Shown here: in pieces, positions 1 to 8,077 of the stretch
Position numbering within the stretch: position 1 is the first letter of the stretch
Layout of the letters: each line of letters opens with the position of its first letter
DNA from: Aeromicrobium yanjiei
GTDB lineage: Bacteria > Actinomycetota > Actinomycetes > Propionibacteriales > Nocardioidaceae
Reading direction: 5' to 3'
Assembly: GCF_009649075.1 (NCBI RefSeq)
Contig: NZ_CP045737.1
Coordinates: 1,550,001-1,614,000, forward strand
DNA length: 64,000 nt
Made by a program: the position numbers and the translations under genes
The notes under the pieces: generated by a model
What the model saw: the letters and a program-made list of their open reading frames with translations, nothing else
Told to the model about the DNA's origin: nothing
Database searches by the model: none

Positions 1-718
1 AACGGCACGAGTCGGGAGCCAGCATGAGAGTCCGTCCCAGCGAGATCAGCTGCAGGAGCTGCGAGTGGCTCTGGACCTCGGGCCCAGGTCCGTCGGGGTA
101 GGCGCCGTCCGATCCTGGCCAGCGCGGGAGAGGCAGATCCGACAGCTCGGTCAGCTCGCTCATGCTCAGGCCGGTGCGGGCGCTCAGGGCGTGAGCTGTC
201 GGGAGGACCGCGACCTGCCCCTCGGTCAACAGCTCCTCGACGTCGAAGCCGGACACGTCGTCGAACGGCCGGTGGAGGATCGCCACGTCGGCGCGGCCGG
301 TCCGCAGGAGCTGCACCTGCTCGCCAGGCGCGCAGAGCTCGATCTGGACCCGGACCGATCCCGGTTCGATGCCGTATGCGTGCAGCAGCTTGGCGAGGAG
401 CTCGCTGGAGGCTCCCGCCTTGGTGGCCAACACGATGCTGGGGGCGTCGTCGGGCGAGCGGGCTGCCCTGCGCGTTCTCTGCTCGGCGGCCTCCACAGCG
501 TCCAGTGCGACACGGCTTTCGTGCAGGAGGACTTCGCCGGCGGGGGTCAGGGTCACCGATCGGCTGTCGCGCAGCAACAGCACGGCGCCGAGGCGCCGTT
601 CCAGCTGGCTGATCGCCCGCGACAGCGGCGGTTGAGCCATGCCGAGCCGTTGCGCCGCGCGCCCGAAGTGCAGCTCTTCGGCCACCGCCACGAAGTACCG
701 CAGCTCTCGAGTCTCCAT
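1..718 (-). CDS. LysR-family transcriptional regulator, 3' end outside window
   Basis: The minus-strand frame opens at ATG 718 (METRELRYFVAVAEELHFG) and stays open to the window edge, so the gene is partial at its C-terminus. Residues 1-60 are a typical LysR winged helix-turn-helix (FGRAAQRLGMAQPPLSRAIS, then the ERRLGAVLL region). The substrate-binding fold follows. The gene is divergent from the SDR gene at 811 with a 92 bp intergenic region, the usual arrangement for a LysR regulator and its target. The target assignment is inferred. A hexamer reading TACCCT lies just upstream of the ATG on the coding strand. The effector is unknown. Confidence 0.85.
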   Translation of the reverse strand, partial: METRELRYFVAVAEELHFGRAAQRLGMAQPPLSRAISQLERRLGAVLLLRDSRSVTLTPAGEVLLHESRVALDAVEAAEQRTRRAARSPDDAPSIVLATKAGASSELLAKLLHAYGIEPGSVRVQIELCAPGEQVQLLRTGRADVAILHRPFDDVSGFDVEELLTEGQVAVLPTAHALSARTGLSMSELTELSDLPLPRWPGSDGAYPDGPGPEVQSHSQLLQLISLGRTLMLAPDSCR

Positions 719-810
719 GCCGCAGGGTAGCAATCATCCATACCCGGGCGGTATCGGTGATGACTCAGACGGTGTTGGCCCTCCGGCTGCGGTCCCCGCA
801 CGCTGGAGGC

Positions 811-1542
811 ATGAATGAGAACAAGACCGCCCTGGTCACCGGGGCGAACAAGGGCATCGGATTCGAGATCGCAGCGGGACTGGGAGCGCTGGGCTGGAGC
901 GTCGGAGTGGGCGCGCGGGACCAGACGCGGCGGGACGAGGCGGTTGCGCGACTGCGCGCGACCGGCGTCGACGCCTTCGCGGTCCCGTTGGACGTCACCG
1001 ACGACGCCAGCGTCTCGGCCGCGGCCGAGCTGATCAAGAGCCGGGGCGGTGGTCTGGACGCGCTGGTCAACAACGCCGGCATCACCGGCGGCGGGCCCCA
1101 GGAGCCGACCTCGGTGGACCTGGACATCATCCGCGCGGTGGTGGACACCAACGTCCTCGGAGTCATCCGGGTCACCAACGCCATGCTGCCGCTGCTGCGT
1201 GAGTCCACGTCACCGCGGATCGTCAACATGTCGAGCAGCGTCGGATCGCTCGCCCGTCAGTCAGGCCCCGGCGGCGACACGATCACGGGCCCCGTCGCGG
1301 TGGCGTACTCGCCGTCGAAGACGTTCCTCAATGCCGTGATGCTCCAGTACGTCCGCGAGCTGGCCGGCAGCGGCATCCTGATCAATGCGGCCTGCCCCGG
1401 ATTCGTCGCGACAGACCTCAACGGCTTCCGGGGCGTCCGGACTCCTGCGCAGGGCGCGGCGACGGCGATCCGACTCGCGACCCTCCCCGACGACGGACCG
1501 ACCGGCCGATTCTTCGAGGACGACGGCGAGGTGCCGTGGTGA
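811..1542 (+). CDS. Short-chain dehydrogenase/reductase (SDR)
   Basis: 243-residue classical SDR, presumably an NAD(P)H-dependent oxidoreductase of unknown substrate. Visible motifs are the Rossmann TGANKGIGFEIA near residue 10, NNAGITGG near residue 85, a catalytic Ser in MSSSVGSLA, and the YSPSK active-site Tyr/Lys near residue 165. The CPGFVATDLNG segment follows. ATG 811 is preferred over the upstream in-frame ATG 757 because CTGGAGG lies 1-7 nt before it and the Rossmann strand starts about 7 residues in. The gene is divergent from a LysR gene and its stop overlaps the start of the next gene (GTGA), suggesting a two-gene transcript. Confidence 0.85.
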   Translation: MNENKTALVTGANKGIGFEIAAGLGALGWSVGVGARDQTRRDEAVARLRATGVDAFAVPLDVTDDASVSAAAELIKSRGGGLDALVNNAGITGGGPQEPTSVDLDIIRAVVDTNVLGVIRVTNAMLPLLRESTSPRIVNMSSSVGSLARQSGPGGDTITGPVAVAYSPSKTFLNAVMLQYVRELAGSGILINAACPGFVATDLNGFRGVRTPAQGAATAIRLATLPDDGPTGRFFEDDGEVPW

Positions 1543-2165
1543 CGACGACGCGGAACGTCATGAGGGTCGCCGTTCTGGGAACGGGCAAGGTCGGCTCGGC
1601 GCTCGGCACCAAGCTGGCGTCGACCGGGCACGAGGTGCTCTACGGCTCGCGGAACCCGTCCGACGTGGCCGGGACGCGCTCCCATCGGGACGCCGTCGAG
1701 TGGGCTGACGTCGTGATCACCGCGCTGCCCGGCACCGACGTCGTCGCCGCACTCGACGCGGGCGGCGCCGACGTGCTGGGCGACAAGGTCGTGCTGGACC
1801 CCTCGGCAGCCTTCACCGCCGAGATGGCGATGGCTTATCCCGGCGACAGCGTCGCGCAACGGGTACAGGCGCGCTTTCCCCGAGCGCGGGTCGTCAAGAC
1901 CCTCAACACGATGAACTTCACGATCATGGTCGATCCGATGAGTTCTCTTGCGGCGGCCTCGGTGTTCGTCAGCGGGGACGACAGCAAGGCCAAGAGCGTG
2001 GTGCGCCTGCTGCTGGGTGACCTGGGATGGCCCGAGGAGAGCGTCCTCGACCTCGGAGGCGTCGAGACTGCGCTCGCGACCGAGCATCTCGCGCCACTGT
2101 TCTTCGCGACCGCACGGGCGCTGGGGACCCCGACCTTCAACTTCGCCGTGTCACGCGCTGCGTGA
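1539..2165 (+). CDS. NAD(P)-binding oxidoreductase, F420-dependent NADP reductase-like
   Basis: About 208 residues starting with a Rossmann motif (VAVLGTGKVGSALGTKLAS). It then has GSRNPSD, the second-strand basic patch typical of NADP-binding members of the NADP oxidoreductase/F420-dependent NADP reductase-like family. Later segments (VVITALPGTDVVAAL, VVKTLNTMN) also match that family. The substrate is unknown. GTG 1539 shares the GTGA overlap with the SDR stop and has GGCGAGG upstream; GTG 1536 and ATG 1560 are possible alternatives. The 3' end overlaps the convergent LysR gene by about 29 bp. Confidence 0.75.
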   Translation: MTTTRNVMRVAVLGTGKVGSALGTKLASTGHEVLYGSRNPSDVAGTRSHRDAVEWADVVITALPGTDVVAALDAGGADVLGDKVVLDPSAAFTAEMAMAYPGDSVAQRVQARFPRARVVKTLNTMNFTIMVDPMSSLAAASVFVSGDDSKAKSVVRLLLGDLGWPEESVLDLGGVETALATEHLAPLFFATARALGTPTFNFAVSRAA

Positions 2166-3057
2166 GGGACGTCGCGATGGTCTTCACCTCTGCCAGGACG
2201 GCCTTCACCGTGGCGCGCTCGAGCGTCTCCGCTCGGGCGAGGCAGTCGATGTGTCGGCCCAGGCCAGGGTCGGCCATCGGGCGGAGCACCAGGTCCGGAT
2301 GGCCGCTGAGGTCACTGGTGTAGCGAGGCATGAGCGCGATGCAGCCGCTGGCGGACGCCACCGAGGCGGCCACCTGGAATTCGTTGATCCGGTGCACGAT
2401 GCGTGCCTCGTTGCCGCCGACGCCCGCGATCACGCTGATGGCCTGTTCCAGGGGGAACCCCTCGTGCACCGCGACCCATGTCTCAGCGCCGAGATCCGAT
2501 GGCTCGATCGCGGACTTCGCTGCCAGGCGGTGGTCGCGACGCACGACGATGTCCAAAGGTTCGAACAGGAGCGGTTCGGCACGCACCGATGTCGGCCACG
2601 CCGGGGAGCCGACGAGTCGATGCGCGAGGACCAGGTCGTGATCGATCGTGAGCGAGGGGAAGTCCTCCTGGGCCACGTCGAAGTCGCTCACCCTGACGTC
2701 TGGCTGGTCGGGGCCATTCGACGCCAACATCAGCGGTGCGAAGAACGCGAGGCCCGCGCTGTGGAAGGCCGCCACTGACACAGTGCCCGAGCGATCGTCC
2801 TGGAACCGTGCCACCGCTTGTTCAGCGCGCTCGAGCGCCACCTCCACGTCGATCGCCGCCGCCGCGAGGGCACGTCCGGCGTCGGTGAGCGCGGTCCGTC
2901 GGCCGTCCCGGTAGGTCAGCGGAACGGGGGAGCGGCGTTGAAGCGCGCTGATCTGTTGCGAGATCGATGACGGGCTGACGTGCATGGCTGTGGCCACCGC
3001 GGCGATGCTGCCCCGGTCGCCCAGCTCCCTCAAGGCTCGAAGTTGACCCAGTTCCAT
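2137..3057 (-). CDS. LysR-family transcriptional regulator
   Basis: 306 residues with an N-terminal LysR HTH (ALRELGDRGSIAAVATAMHV, SPSSISQQISALQRR) and a C-terminal substrate-binding domain from about residue 90. The start ATG 3057 is preceded, 6 nt away, by a TAGTTT hexamer (plus-strand 3064-3069 reads AAACTA) with no Shine-Dalgarno, consistent with a leaderless transcript. It is divergent from the DMT transporter gene at 3130, the most likely target. It could also act on the convergent upstream pair. Ligand unknown. Confidence 0.85.
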   Translation of the reverse strand: MELGQLRALRELGDRGSIAAVATAMHVSPSSISQQISALQRRSPVPLTYRDGRRTALTDAGRALAAAAIDVEVALERAEQAVARFQDDRSGTVSVAAFHSAGLAFFAPLMLASNGPDQPDVRVSDFDVAQEDFPSLTIDHDLVLAHRLVGSPAWPTSVRAEPLLFEPLDIVVRRDHRLAAKSAIEPSDLGAETWVAVHEGFPLEQAISVIAGVGGNEARIVHRINEFQVAASVASASGCIALMPRYTSDLSGHPDLVLRPMADPGLGRHIDCLARAETLERATVKAVLAEVKTIATSLTQRVTRRS

Positions 3058-3129
3058 CAGTCCAAACTAAACCATCGCGCACATAATCACTGTCTTGTCT
3101 AACCTGTCAATCGGCAACACGATGATCTG

Positions 3130-4053
3130 GTGCCCCTCCTTGTCTCTCGTTTCCGCGTCGACCTGCTGCTCTTCCTGGTCGCCGCCTCGTGGGGATCGAC
3201 GTATCTCGTAGCCAAGGAATTGGTGACCCCGAGCTCCGTGATGTCCCTGCTGGCCCTGCGGATGCTCCTCGCCGCCACCGTCATGGGGACGATCGTGGCG
3301 GTCCGGCGCCGTCGCGTGACCGCAGCCGAGCTGCGTGTAGGCGTCGTCCTCGGAGCGCTGCTGGCCGGCGTGTTTGCCTTGGAGACCTTTGGGATCGCTC
3401 ACACCTCGGCGACGAACGCCGGACTGATCATCAGCCTGACGATCGTGTTCACCCCGATCCTCGACTCAGTGGTCTCCGGACGCCGGTTGCCGTGCACGTT
3501 CATGCTTGCCGCCACGACCGCCGTCGTGGGGGTCGCACTTCTCGCCGGAAACGGTGCACTCCGCCCACCGAACCTCGGCGACCTGCTGATCCTCGGAGCC
3601 GCAGTCGTCCGCGCCGTCCACGTCACCTCGATGCCCAAGCGCAGGACTGAACGGCCGATGGACACGTTGCACCTCACGACGGTGCAGCTGGCCACGTGCG
3701 CGGCAGTCTTCTCGGTGGGTTCGGTGCTTCACGGCGACTCGATCCCGCAGTACGTCGCTCAGCTCGACCTCGTACAGGCCATGCTTTTGCTCTACCTCGT
3801 GCTCGCATGCACGGTCTTCGCCTTCTTCGTCCAGATCTGGGCAGTTCGGCGGACGTCGCCGTCCAGGGTCAGCCTGCTGCTTGGCACCGAGCCCATCTGG
3901 GCAGCCCTCATCGGCATCTCGATCGCCCACGACAGCTTGGCCCCGGCCGGCTATTGCGGCATCGCCCTCATCCTCGCCGGCACCGCGTGGGGTCGCTCGG
4001 TCGAGCAGAGCCACCGACTTCGTGACCAGACGCCCGCAAGCGTGTGGCCGTGA
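3130..4053 (+). CDS. EamA/DMT-family permease
   Basis: 307-residue polytopic inner-membrane protein of the drug/metabolite transporter superfamily with about 10 predicted hydrophobic segments. It has the typical first-helix signature LLLFLVAASWGSTYLVAKEL and a second EamA repeat ending SLLLGTEPIWAALIGI. Members export metabolites or amino acids; the substrate here cannot be told. It starts at GTG 3130. The divergent LysR gene (2137-3057) is the probable regulator, a pairing common for EamA exporters. Confidence 0.85.
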   Translation: MPLLVSRFRVDLLLFLVAASWGSTYLVAKELVTPSSVMSLLALRMLLAATVMGTIVAVRRRRVTAAELRVGVVLGALLAGVFALETFGIAHTSATNAGLIISLTIVFTPILDSVVSGRRLPCTFMLAATTAVVGVALLAGNGALRPPNLGDLLILGAAVVRAVHVTSMPKRRTERPMDTLHLTTVQLATCAAVFSVGSVLHGDSIPQYVAQLDLVQAMLLLYLVLACTVFAFFVQIWAVRRTSPSRVSLLLGTEPIWAALIGISIAHDSLAPAGYCGIALILAGTAWGRSVEQSHRLRDQTPASVWP

Positions 4054-4162
4054 CTGCGATCAAGGCTGCACCGGCCGCGATGCCGACGAATGGACCGGCG
4101 ATGATGCCGAGAAAATCACGGACCTCCCCTAGACGCCGACCCTCATGCGATCGGCGGATTGC

Positions 4163-4747
4163 TCACTGTCCGGAGCGGACGTGCATGCGTTCGCCTTGGG
4201 GGCCGAAAAGGCCGATCACCTCGGCGGGGATGTCGCCACGGTTGGCGACGACATGGGGCGTGCGGGTGTCGAACTCCACGACCTCGCCCGGACCAAGGTT
4301 GATCTCGCGTCGATCCAGGACGAGGTGCAGTCGACCTGAGAGCACGTATATCCACTCGTACCCTTCGTGGACCTGAGGTCGGTACGGCTCCGGCGGGTCG
4401 TGCGGGGGGATGACGATCTTGAAGGCCTGCACTCCGCCAGGTCGACGCGTCAGGGGAATGAAGGTCCGCCCGTGGCGGACGATCGGCTTCGCGCGCACCC
4501 GGGGATCGCCCGTCTCGGGCGCATCGACGAGCTCGTCGAGCGGCACCTGGTGCACCCGAGACAGAGCCAACAGGAGCTCGAGGGTCGGCTTTCGCTGCCC
4601 GGACTCGAGTCGCGAGAGCGTGCTCGTCGAGATGCCCGTGTCGGCAGAGAGATCAGCGAGAGTCGCCCCGCGAGCGGTACGCAGAGCCCGCAGACGCGGG
4701 CCAACGCCGTCGAGGACGCGACTCGTGTCGTCCGGGGGGTCGGTCAT
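4163..4747 (-). CDS. XRE-family regulator with C-terminal cupin sensor domain
   Basis: 194 residues. An N-terminal helix-turn-helix (about 12-66; ATLADLSADTGISTSTLSRL, ESGQRKPTLELLLALS) is joined to a C-terminal cupin (about 105-185; VHEGYEWIYVLSGRLHLVL, then PGEVVEFDTRTPHVV) that would bind a small ligand or metal. The ATG at 4747 is chosen over the longer frame from 4804, because a -10-like CAAAGT lies 6 nt upstream and the extension has no homologous character. It is divergent from the methyltransferase gene with palindromic repeats between them, so it probably autoregulates and controls that gene (inference). Confidence 0.87.
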   Translation of the reverse strand: MTDPPDDTSRVLDGVGPRLRALRTARGATLADLSADTGISTSTLSRLESGQRKPTLELLLALSRVHQVPLDELVDAPETGDPRVRAKPIVRHGRTFIPLTRRPGGVQAFKIVIPPHDPPEPYRPQVHEGYEWIYVLSGRLHLVLDRREINLGPGEVVEFDTRTPHVVANRGDIPAEVIGLFGPQGERMHVRSGQ

Positions 4748-4755
4748 GCGACAAC

Positions 4756-4782
4756 TTTGCCACAACGGCAAGAAAATTTGCC
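4756..4782. promoter_or_regulatory. Palindromic operator between XRE-cupin and methyltransferase genes
   Basis: Three alternating half-sites are visible: TTTGCC 4756-4761, GGCAA 4767-4771 and TTTGCC 4777-4782. They form two overlapping inverted repeats, TTGCC-N5-GGCAA and GGCAA-N6-TTGCC. The array overlaps or adjoins the -10-like elements of both divergent genes (CAAAGT reading left, CATTCT at 4802-4807 reading right). It is the likely binding site for the XRE-cupin protein; that assignment is inferred. Confidence 0.7.
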
Positions 4783-4813
4783 GCGTGTCCGAAAGCGGCG
4801 CCATTCTGGGACG

Positions 4814-5476
4814 ATGACCGACTCACACGCTCACGATGACCGGCCGCAGGACGCCCCGGACTACTTCGAACAGCCCGGCTGGGACCAGCGGTACTCCGGG
4901 TCCGAGAAGATCTGGAGCGGCCAGCCCAACCCGCAGCTCGTCGCGGAGGTGAGCACACTGACGCCCGGCACTGCGCTGGACCTGGGCTGCGGCGAGGGTG
5001 GCGACGTCATCTGGCTGGCGCAGCAGGGATGGAGCGTCACCGGCGCCGACTTCTCAGCTGAGGGACTGGCCCGTGCCGCCCGGCACGCGGAGGAGGCTGG
5101 CGTGGCAGACCGGATCGATTGGTGGCAGGTCGACGCTCGCACGTTCGACGCCGGGAGTCGCCGGTTCGATCTCGTGACCACTCACTTCCTGCACCCCGGC
5201 GGCTCGATGGTCGACGTCGTACGTCGCCTTGCCGCGGCGGTCGCGCCGGGGGGACATCTGCTCGTCGTCGGGCACGCCCCGTCGGAGACCTTCGCACAGC
5301 ACAGCGCCGAACAGCACCGCGCCATGTGGCACGCCGAGGACCTGCTGCCCGCCCTCGTCGACAGCTTCGAGCCAGTGGTGGTCGAGGAACGTCCGCGCGT
5401 TGTCGAGCGCGACGGGAAGACCGTCGAGATCGGCGACGCGACACTGCTGGTGCGACGGGTCGGCATCAACGGCTGA
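4814..5476 (+). CDS. Class I SAM-dependent methyltransferase
   Basis: 220 residues. The SAM-binding motif I is LDLGCGEGGDVIWLAQQGW near residue 55, followed by the acidic motif II (VTGADFSAEGLARA) and the post-motif LVTTHFLHPGG. This resembles the thiopurine/tellurite-type methyltransferase subgroup; the substrate is unknown. ATG 4814 has CATTCT 6 nt upstream and no Shine-Dalgarno, so the transcript is probably leaderless. It is divergently arranged with the XRE-cupin regulator across the palindromic operator. Confidence 0.85.
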   Translation: MTDSHAHDDRPQDAPDYFEQPGWDQRYSGSEKIWSGQPNPQLVAEVSTLTPGTALDLGCGEGGDVIWLAQQGWSVTGADFSAEGLARAARHAEEAGVADRIDWWQVDARTFDAGSRRFDLVTTHFLHPGGSMVDVVRRLAAAVAPGGHLLVVGHAPSETFAQHSAEQHRAMWHAEDLLPALVDSFEPVVVEERPRVVERDGKTVEIGDATLLVRRVGING

Positions 5477-5521
5477 CGGCGACGCAGCACTTGCTCACGG
5501 CCCCTGTCGGAGGACATCCAC

Positions 5522-5563
5522 GATGAGGGCTTGAGGCAGCCCCAGCAACCGTTACCCCTCATC
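5522..5563. repeat. Dispersed palindromic repeat, copy 1
   Basis: About 42 bp bounded by GATGAGGG and CCCTCATC, with an inner GGCAGCCCCAGCAACC core. It can fold into a hairpin with an 8 bp outer stem. Three more copies occur at 5586-5627, 30290-30333 and 30354-30397, always as close pairs between genes. Confidence 0.8.
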
Positions 5564-5585
5564 TTCAGTCGGCTACGCGACGGAA

Positions 5586-5627
5586 TATGAGGGTTTGCGG
5601 CAGCTCCGGCAACCGGTTTCCCTCATC
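5586..5627. repeat. Dispersed palindromic repeat, copy 2
   Basis: Bounded by TATGAGGGTTT and TTTCCCTCATCG, inner core GCGGCAGCTCCGGCAACC. It lies 22 bp after copy 1, in the gap between the methyltransferase gene and the convergent xylose regulator gene. It could double as a terminator for both; no T-run follows the stem. Confidence 0.8.
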
Positions 5628-5696
5628 GTCGCAACCAGCCGCGACATCTCTTGCGGTAATCCGCCCTGCACCACGTCACCCGGGCGAAGGCTCAGG

Positions 5697-6887
5697 TCAG
5701 AGCGAGACGGCGCCCGTGAACACGTCCGCGAGCGCGTCCTCCGCCGCGCCCAGCGCGGCGGCGTGGATGCCGAGGGTGCTGAGGCGGATCTCGGGGAGGT
5801 GGATGTCGGCAGACGGGATGCGTTCGGCCAGGACGGCGCCGGCGGCTGGGACGACGTACTCGCCCAGGGGGACGAAGTAGCCGCCGAGCACGATGACGGC
5901 GGGGTCGAGGACGGCGGCGAGGGTGGCGAGCCCGCGGCCGAGATGATGGCCGAGATCCTCGAGGGCCGCGCGGACGGCCTCGTCGGTGGCGGCCCGGTCG
6001 GCGACGGCGGTGGCGGTCTGCAGGGGAGTGGCGTGCTCGTCCATGCCGACCGCGGCGAGCATGGCTCGCAAACCGACCGAGGCCTCCCAGCAGCCGAGGC
6101 GGCCGCAGCCGCAGACGGCTTCGGGGTCGCCGATCGGCATGTGGCCGACCTCGCCGGCGAAGCCGGAGCCGCCGCGCAACAGCTGGCCGCGCTGCACGAT
6201 GCCGGCGCCGATGCCGATCGTGCCGGTCAGGTAGAGCGAGTTCTGCACGTCCCTCGCGACGCCGTGCGAGGCCTCCGCGAGGGCCGCGCAGTTCGCATCG
6301 TTGTCGATCGTGGTGGGGCAGGCGTGGCCGAACGCGCCCTCCAGCTCTGCAGCGAGCTCGCGCCCGCCCCACCCGAGGTTGGGGGCCCACGACACCGTCC
6401 GGTTGTCGTGGGCGACGAGCCCCGGCACCGCGACGGTCGCGCGGACGACGGTGTGGCCGCTGTCCATCAGGGACGTACGCACGTCGGTCGCGAGCTCCAC
6501 GAGCTCGGTCGTGCTGGGCGGCTGCCCCGCGGTCGCGACGGGCCGGGTCTCGACGACCTTGACGCGCCCCGCGAGATCGATGGCCACCGCTGCGACGTAG
6601 TCGACGTTGACCTCGAGCCCGAGCCCGAGGATCGACTCGCCGGTCAGGGTCACGGGCTTGCCGGGCCGACCGCGCCCGGACGCCGTAGGAGCCGTGACGT
6701 CCTCCGTCACGGCCCCTACGGCCGCCAGCTCACCGACGATCGTGCCGACGGTGGCCTTGGCGAGTCCGGTGCGCCGAGCCAGCTCCGTGCGCGTGGCAGG
6801 CCCCTCGGCCCGCAACGAGCGCAGGACGAGGCCCGTGTTCTGCCTGCGCACCTGCTCGGTGCCGGCCGGCGCACCGGTCGGACTCAC
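5697..6887 (-). CDS. xylR: ROK-family xylose repressor (XylR-like)
   Basis: 396 residues. The N-terminal winged HTH (about 12-75; [20 protein letters not shown]) precedes a ROK sugar-kinase-like domain with [22 protein letters not shown] and the zinc-binding [11 protein letters not shown] motif. It starts with GTG at 6887 overlapping the xylA stop (GTGA), so it is translationally coupled as the last gene of xylB-xylA-xylR. The family represses xylose catabolic genes and is released by xylose. The operator upstream of xylB is the expected target. Confidence 0.88.
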   Translation of the reverse strand: MSPTGAPAGTEQVRRQNTGLVLRSLRAEGPATRTELARRTGLAKATVGTIVGELAAVGAVTEDVTAPTASGRGRPGKPVTLTGESILGLGLEVNVDYVAAVAIDLAGRVKVVETRPVATAGQPPSTTELVELATDVRTSLMDSGHTVVRATVAVPGLVAHDNRTVSWAPNLGWGGRELAAELEGAFGHACPTTIDNDANCAALAEASHGVARDVQNSLYLTGTIGIGAGIVQRGQLLRGGSGFAGEVGHMPIGDPEAVCGCGRLGCWEASVGLRAMLAAVGMDEHATPLQTATAVADRAATDEAVRAALEDLGHHLGRGLATLAAVLDPAVIVLGGYFVPLGEYVVPAAGAVLAERIPSADIHLPEIRLSTLGIHAAALGAAEDALADVFTGAVSL

Positions 6888-8050
6888 GCGCCGCGCACTC
6901 CGTAGAGGTGCTCCAGGGCGAGCTGGTCGAGGTGCTCGAACGCCGCACCGCGCGCAGCCAGCTGCTCGGGATCGGCCATCTCGGCCCGCTCCAGGTCGGC
7001 CCAGCTCTCGCCCACGGACAGGGTCGGCACCGACAGCTCGGCCACCTTGGCGGCCTCGAGTGCGGCCTGCACCTCGGGATCGGCGCGGAACGCCTGCACC
7101 TTGTCGCGCAGGATCAGGTAGTTCGTCATGCAGCCGGCCGCCGCCGCCCAGACGCCGTTGTCGTCCTCGGTGCGGGGCGTCTTGAAGTCGAAGTGCACGG
7201 GTCCGTCGTAGCCACCGGCCAGGATCGTGTCGACGACCCAGAACGCGCCACGGACGTTGCCGGCGCCGAAGCGGAAGTCCTGGTCGTAGCGCGGGCCGGT
7301 CTGGCCGTTGAGATCGATGTGGAAGAGCTTGCCCTGCCAGAGGGCCTGCGCGTAGCCGTGCGCCGCGTTGAGGCCGGCCATCTCCTCGTGCCCGATCTCG
7401 GGGTTGACGCCCACGTTCTCGGGGCGGTCGAGGGTGTTGATGAACGCGAGCGCGTGCCCGATCGTCGGCAGCAGGATGTCGCCGCGGGGCTCGTTGGGCT
7501 TGGGCTCGATCGCGAACTTCATGTCGTAGCCCTTGTCGTGCACGAACTCGCCGAGGACGTTGAACGCCTCGCGGTAGCGGTCCAGCGCGGCAGCGATGTC
7601 CTTCGCGGCGCCGGACTCGGCACCCTCGCGGCCGCCCCAGGCGACGTACACCTTGGCGCCGAGCTCGGCGGCCAGGTCGATGTTGCGCATGACCTTGCGG
7701 ATCGCGAACCGGCGGACGTCGCGGTCGTTGGAGGTGAACCCGCCGTCCTTGAAGACCGGGTGCGTGAACAGGTTGGTCGTCGCCGTGGTGACGACCAGGC
7801 CGGTGTCGTCCAGGCCCTTCTTCCAGCGCTTGATGATGGCTTCGCGGCCGGCGTCGTCGGTGCCGAACGGGATCAGGTCGTCGTCGTGGAAGTTGACGCC
7901 GTACGCGCCGATGCGCGCGAGGTTCTCCAGCGCGTAGACCGGGTCCATCTCGGCGCGGGTCGGCTCGCCGAACGGATCGCGTCCGCCGTAGGCGACGGTC
8001 CAGAGACCGAAGGAGAACTTGTCCTGGGGGGTGGGGGTGGGGATCGTCAT
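6884..8050 (-). CDS. xylA: Xylose isomerase
   Basis: 388 residues, the typical length of actinobacterial class I xylose isomerases. It converts D-xylose to D-xylulose with two divalent metals. Visible signatures include [15 protein letters not shown] at the start, [12 protein letters not shown] with the catalytic His, [12 protein letters not shown], the metal-ligand regions [13 protein letters not shown] and [13 protein letters not shown], and [16 protein letters not shown]. It sits 27 bp after xylB on the same transcript and overlaps xylR by 4 bp. Confidence 0.96.
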   Translation of the reverse strand: MTIPTPTPQDKFSFGLWTVAYGGRDPFGEPTRAEMDPVYALENLARIGAYGVNFHDDDLIPFGTDDAGREAIIKRWKKGLDDTGLVVTTATTNLFTHPVFKDGGFTSNDRDVRRFAIRKVMRNIDLAAELGAKVYVAWGGREGAESGAAKDIAAALDRYREAFNVLGEFVHDKGYDMKFAIEPKPNEPRGDILLPTIGHALAFINTLDRPENVGVNPEIGHEEMAGLNAAHGYAQALWQGKLFHIDLNGQTGPRYDQDFRFGAGNVRGAFWVVDTILAGGYDGPVHFDFKTPRTEDDNGVWAAAAGCMTNYLILRDKVQAFRADPEVQAALEAAKVAELSVPTLSVGESWADLERAEMADPEQLAARGAAFEHLDQLALEHLYGVRGA

Positions 8051-8077
8051 GACATACCTGTCTTCAGTAGGGGGCGG

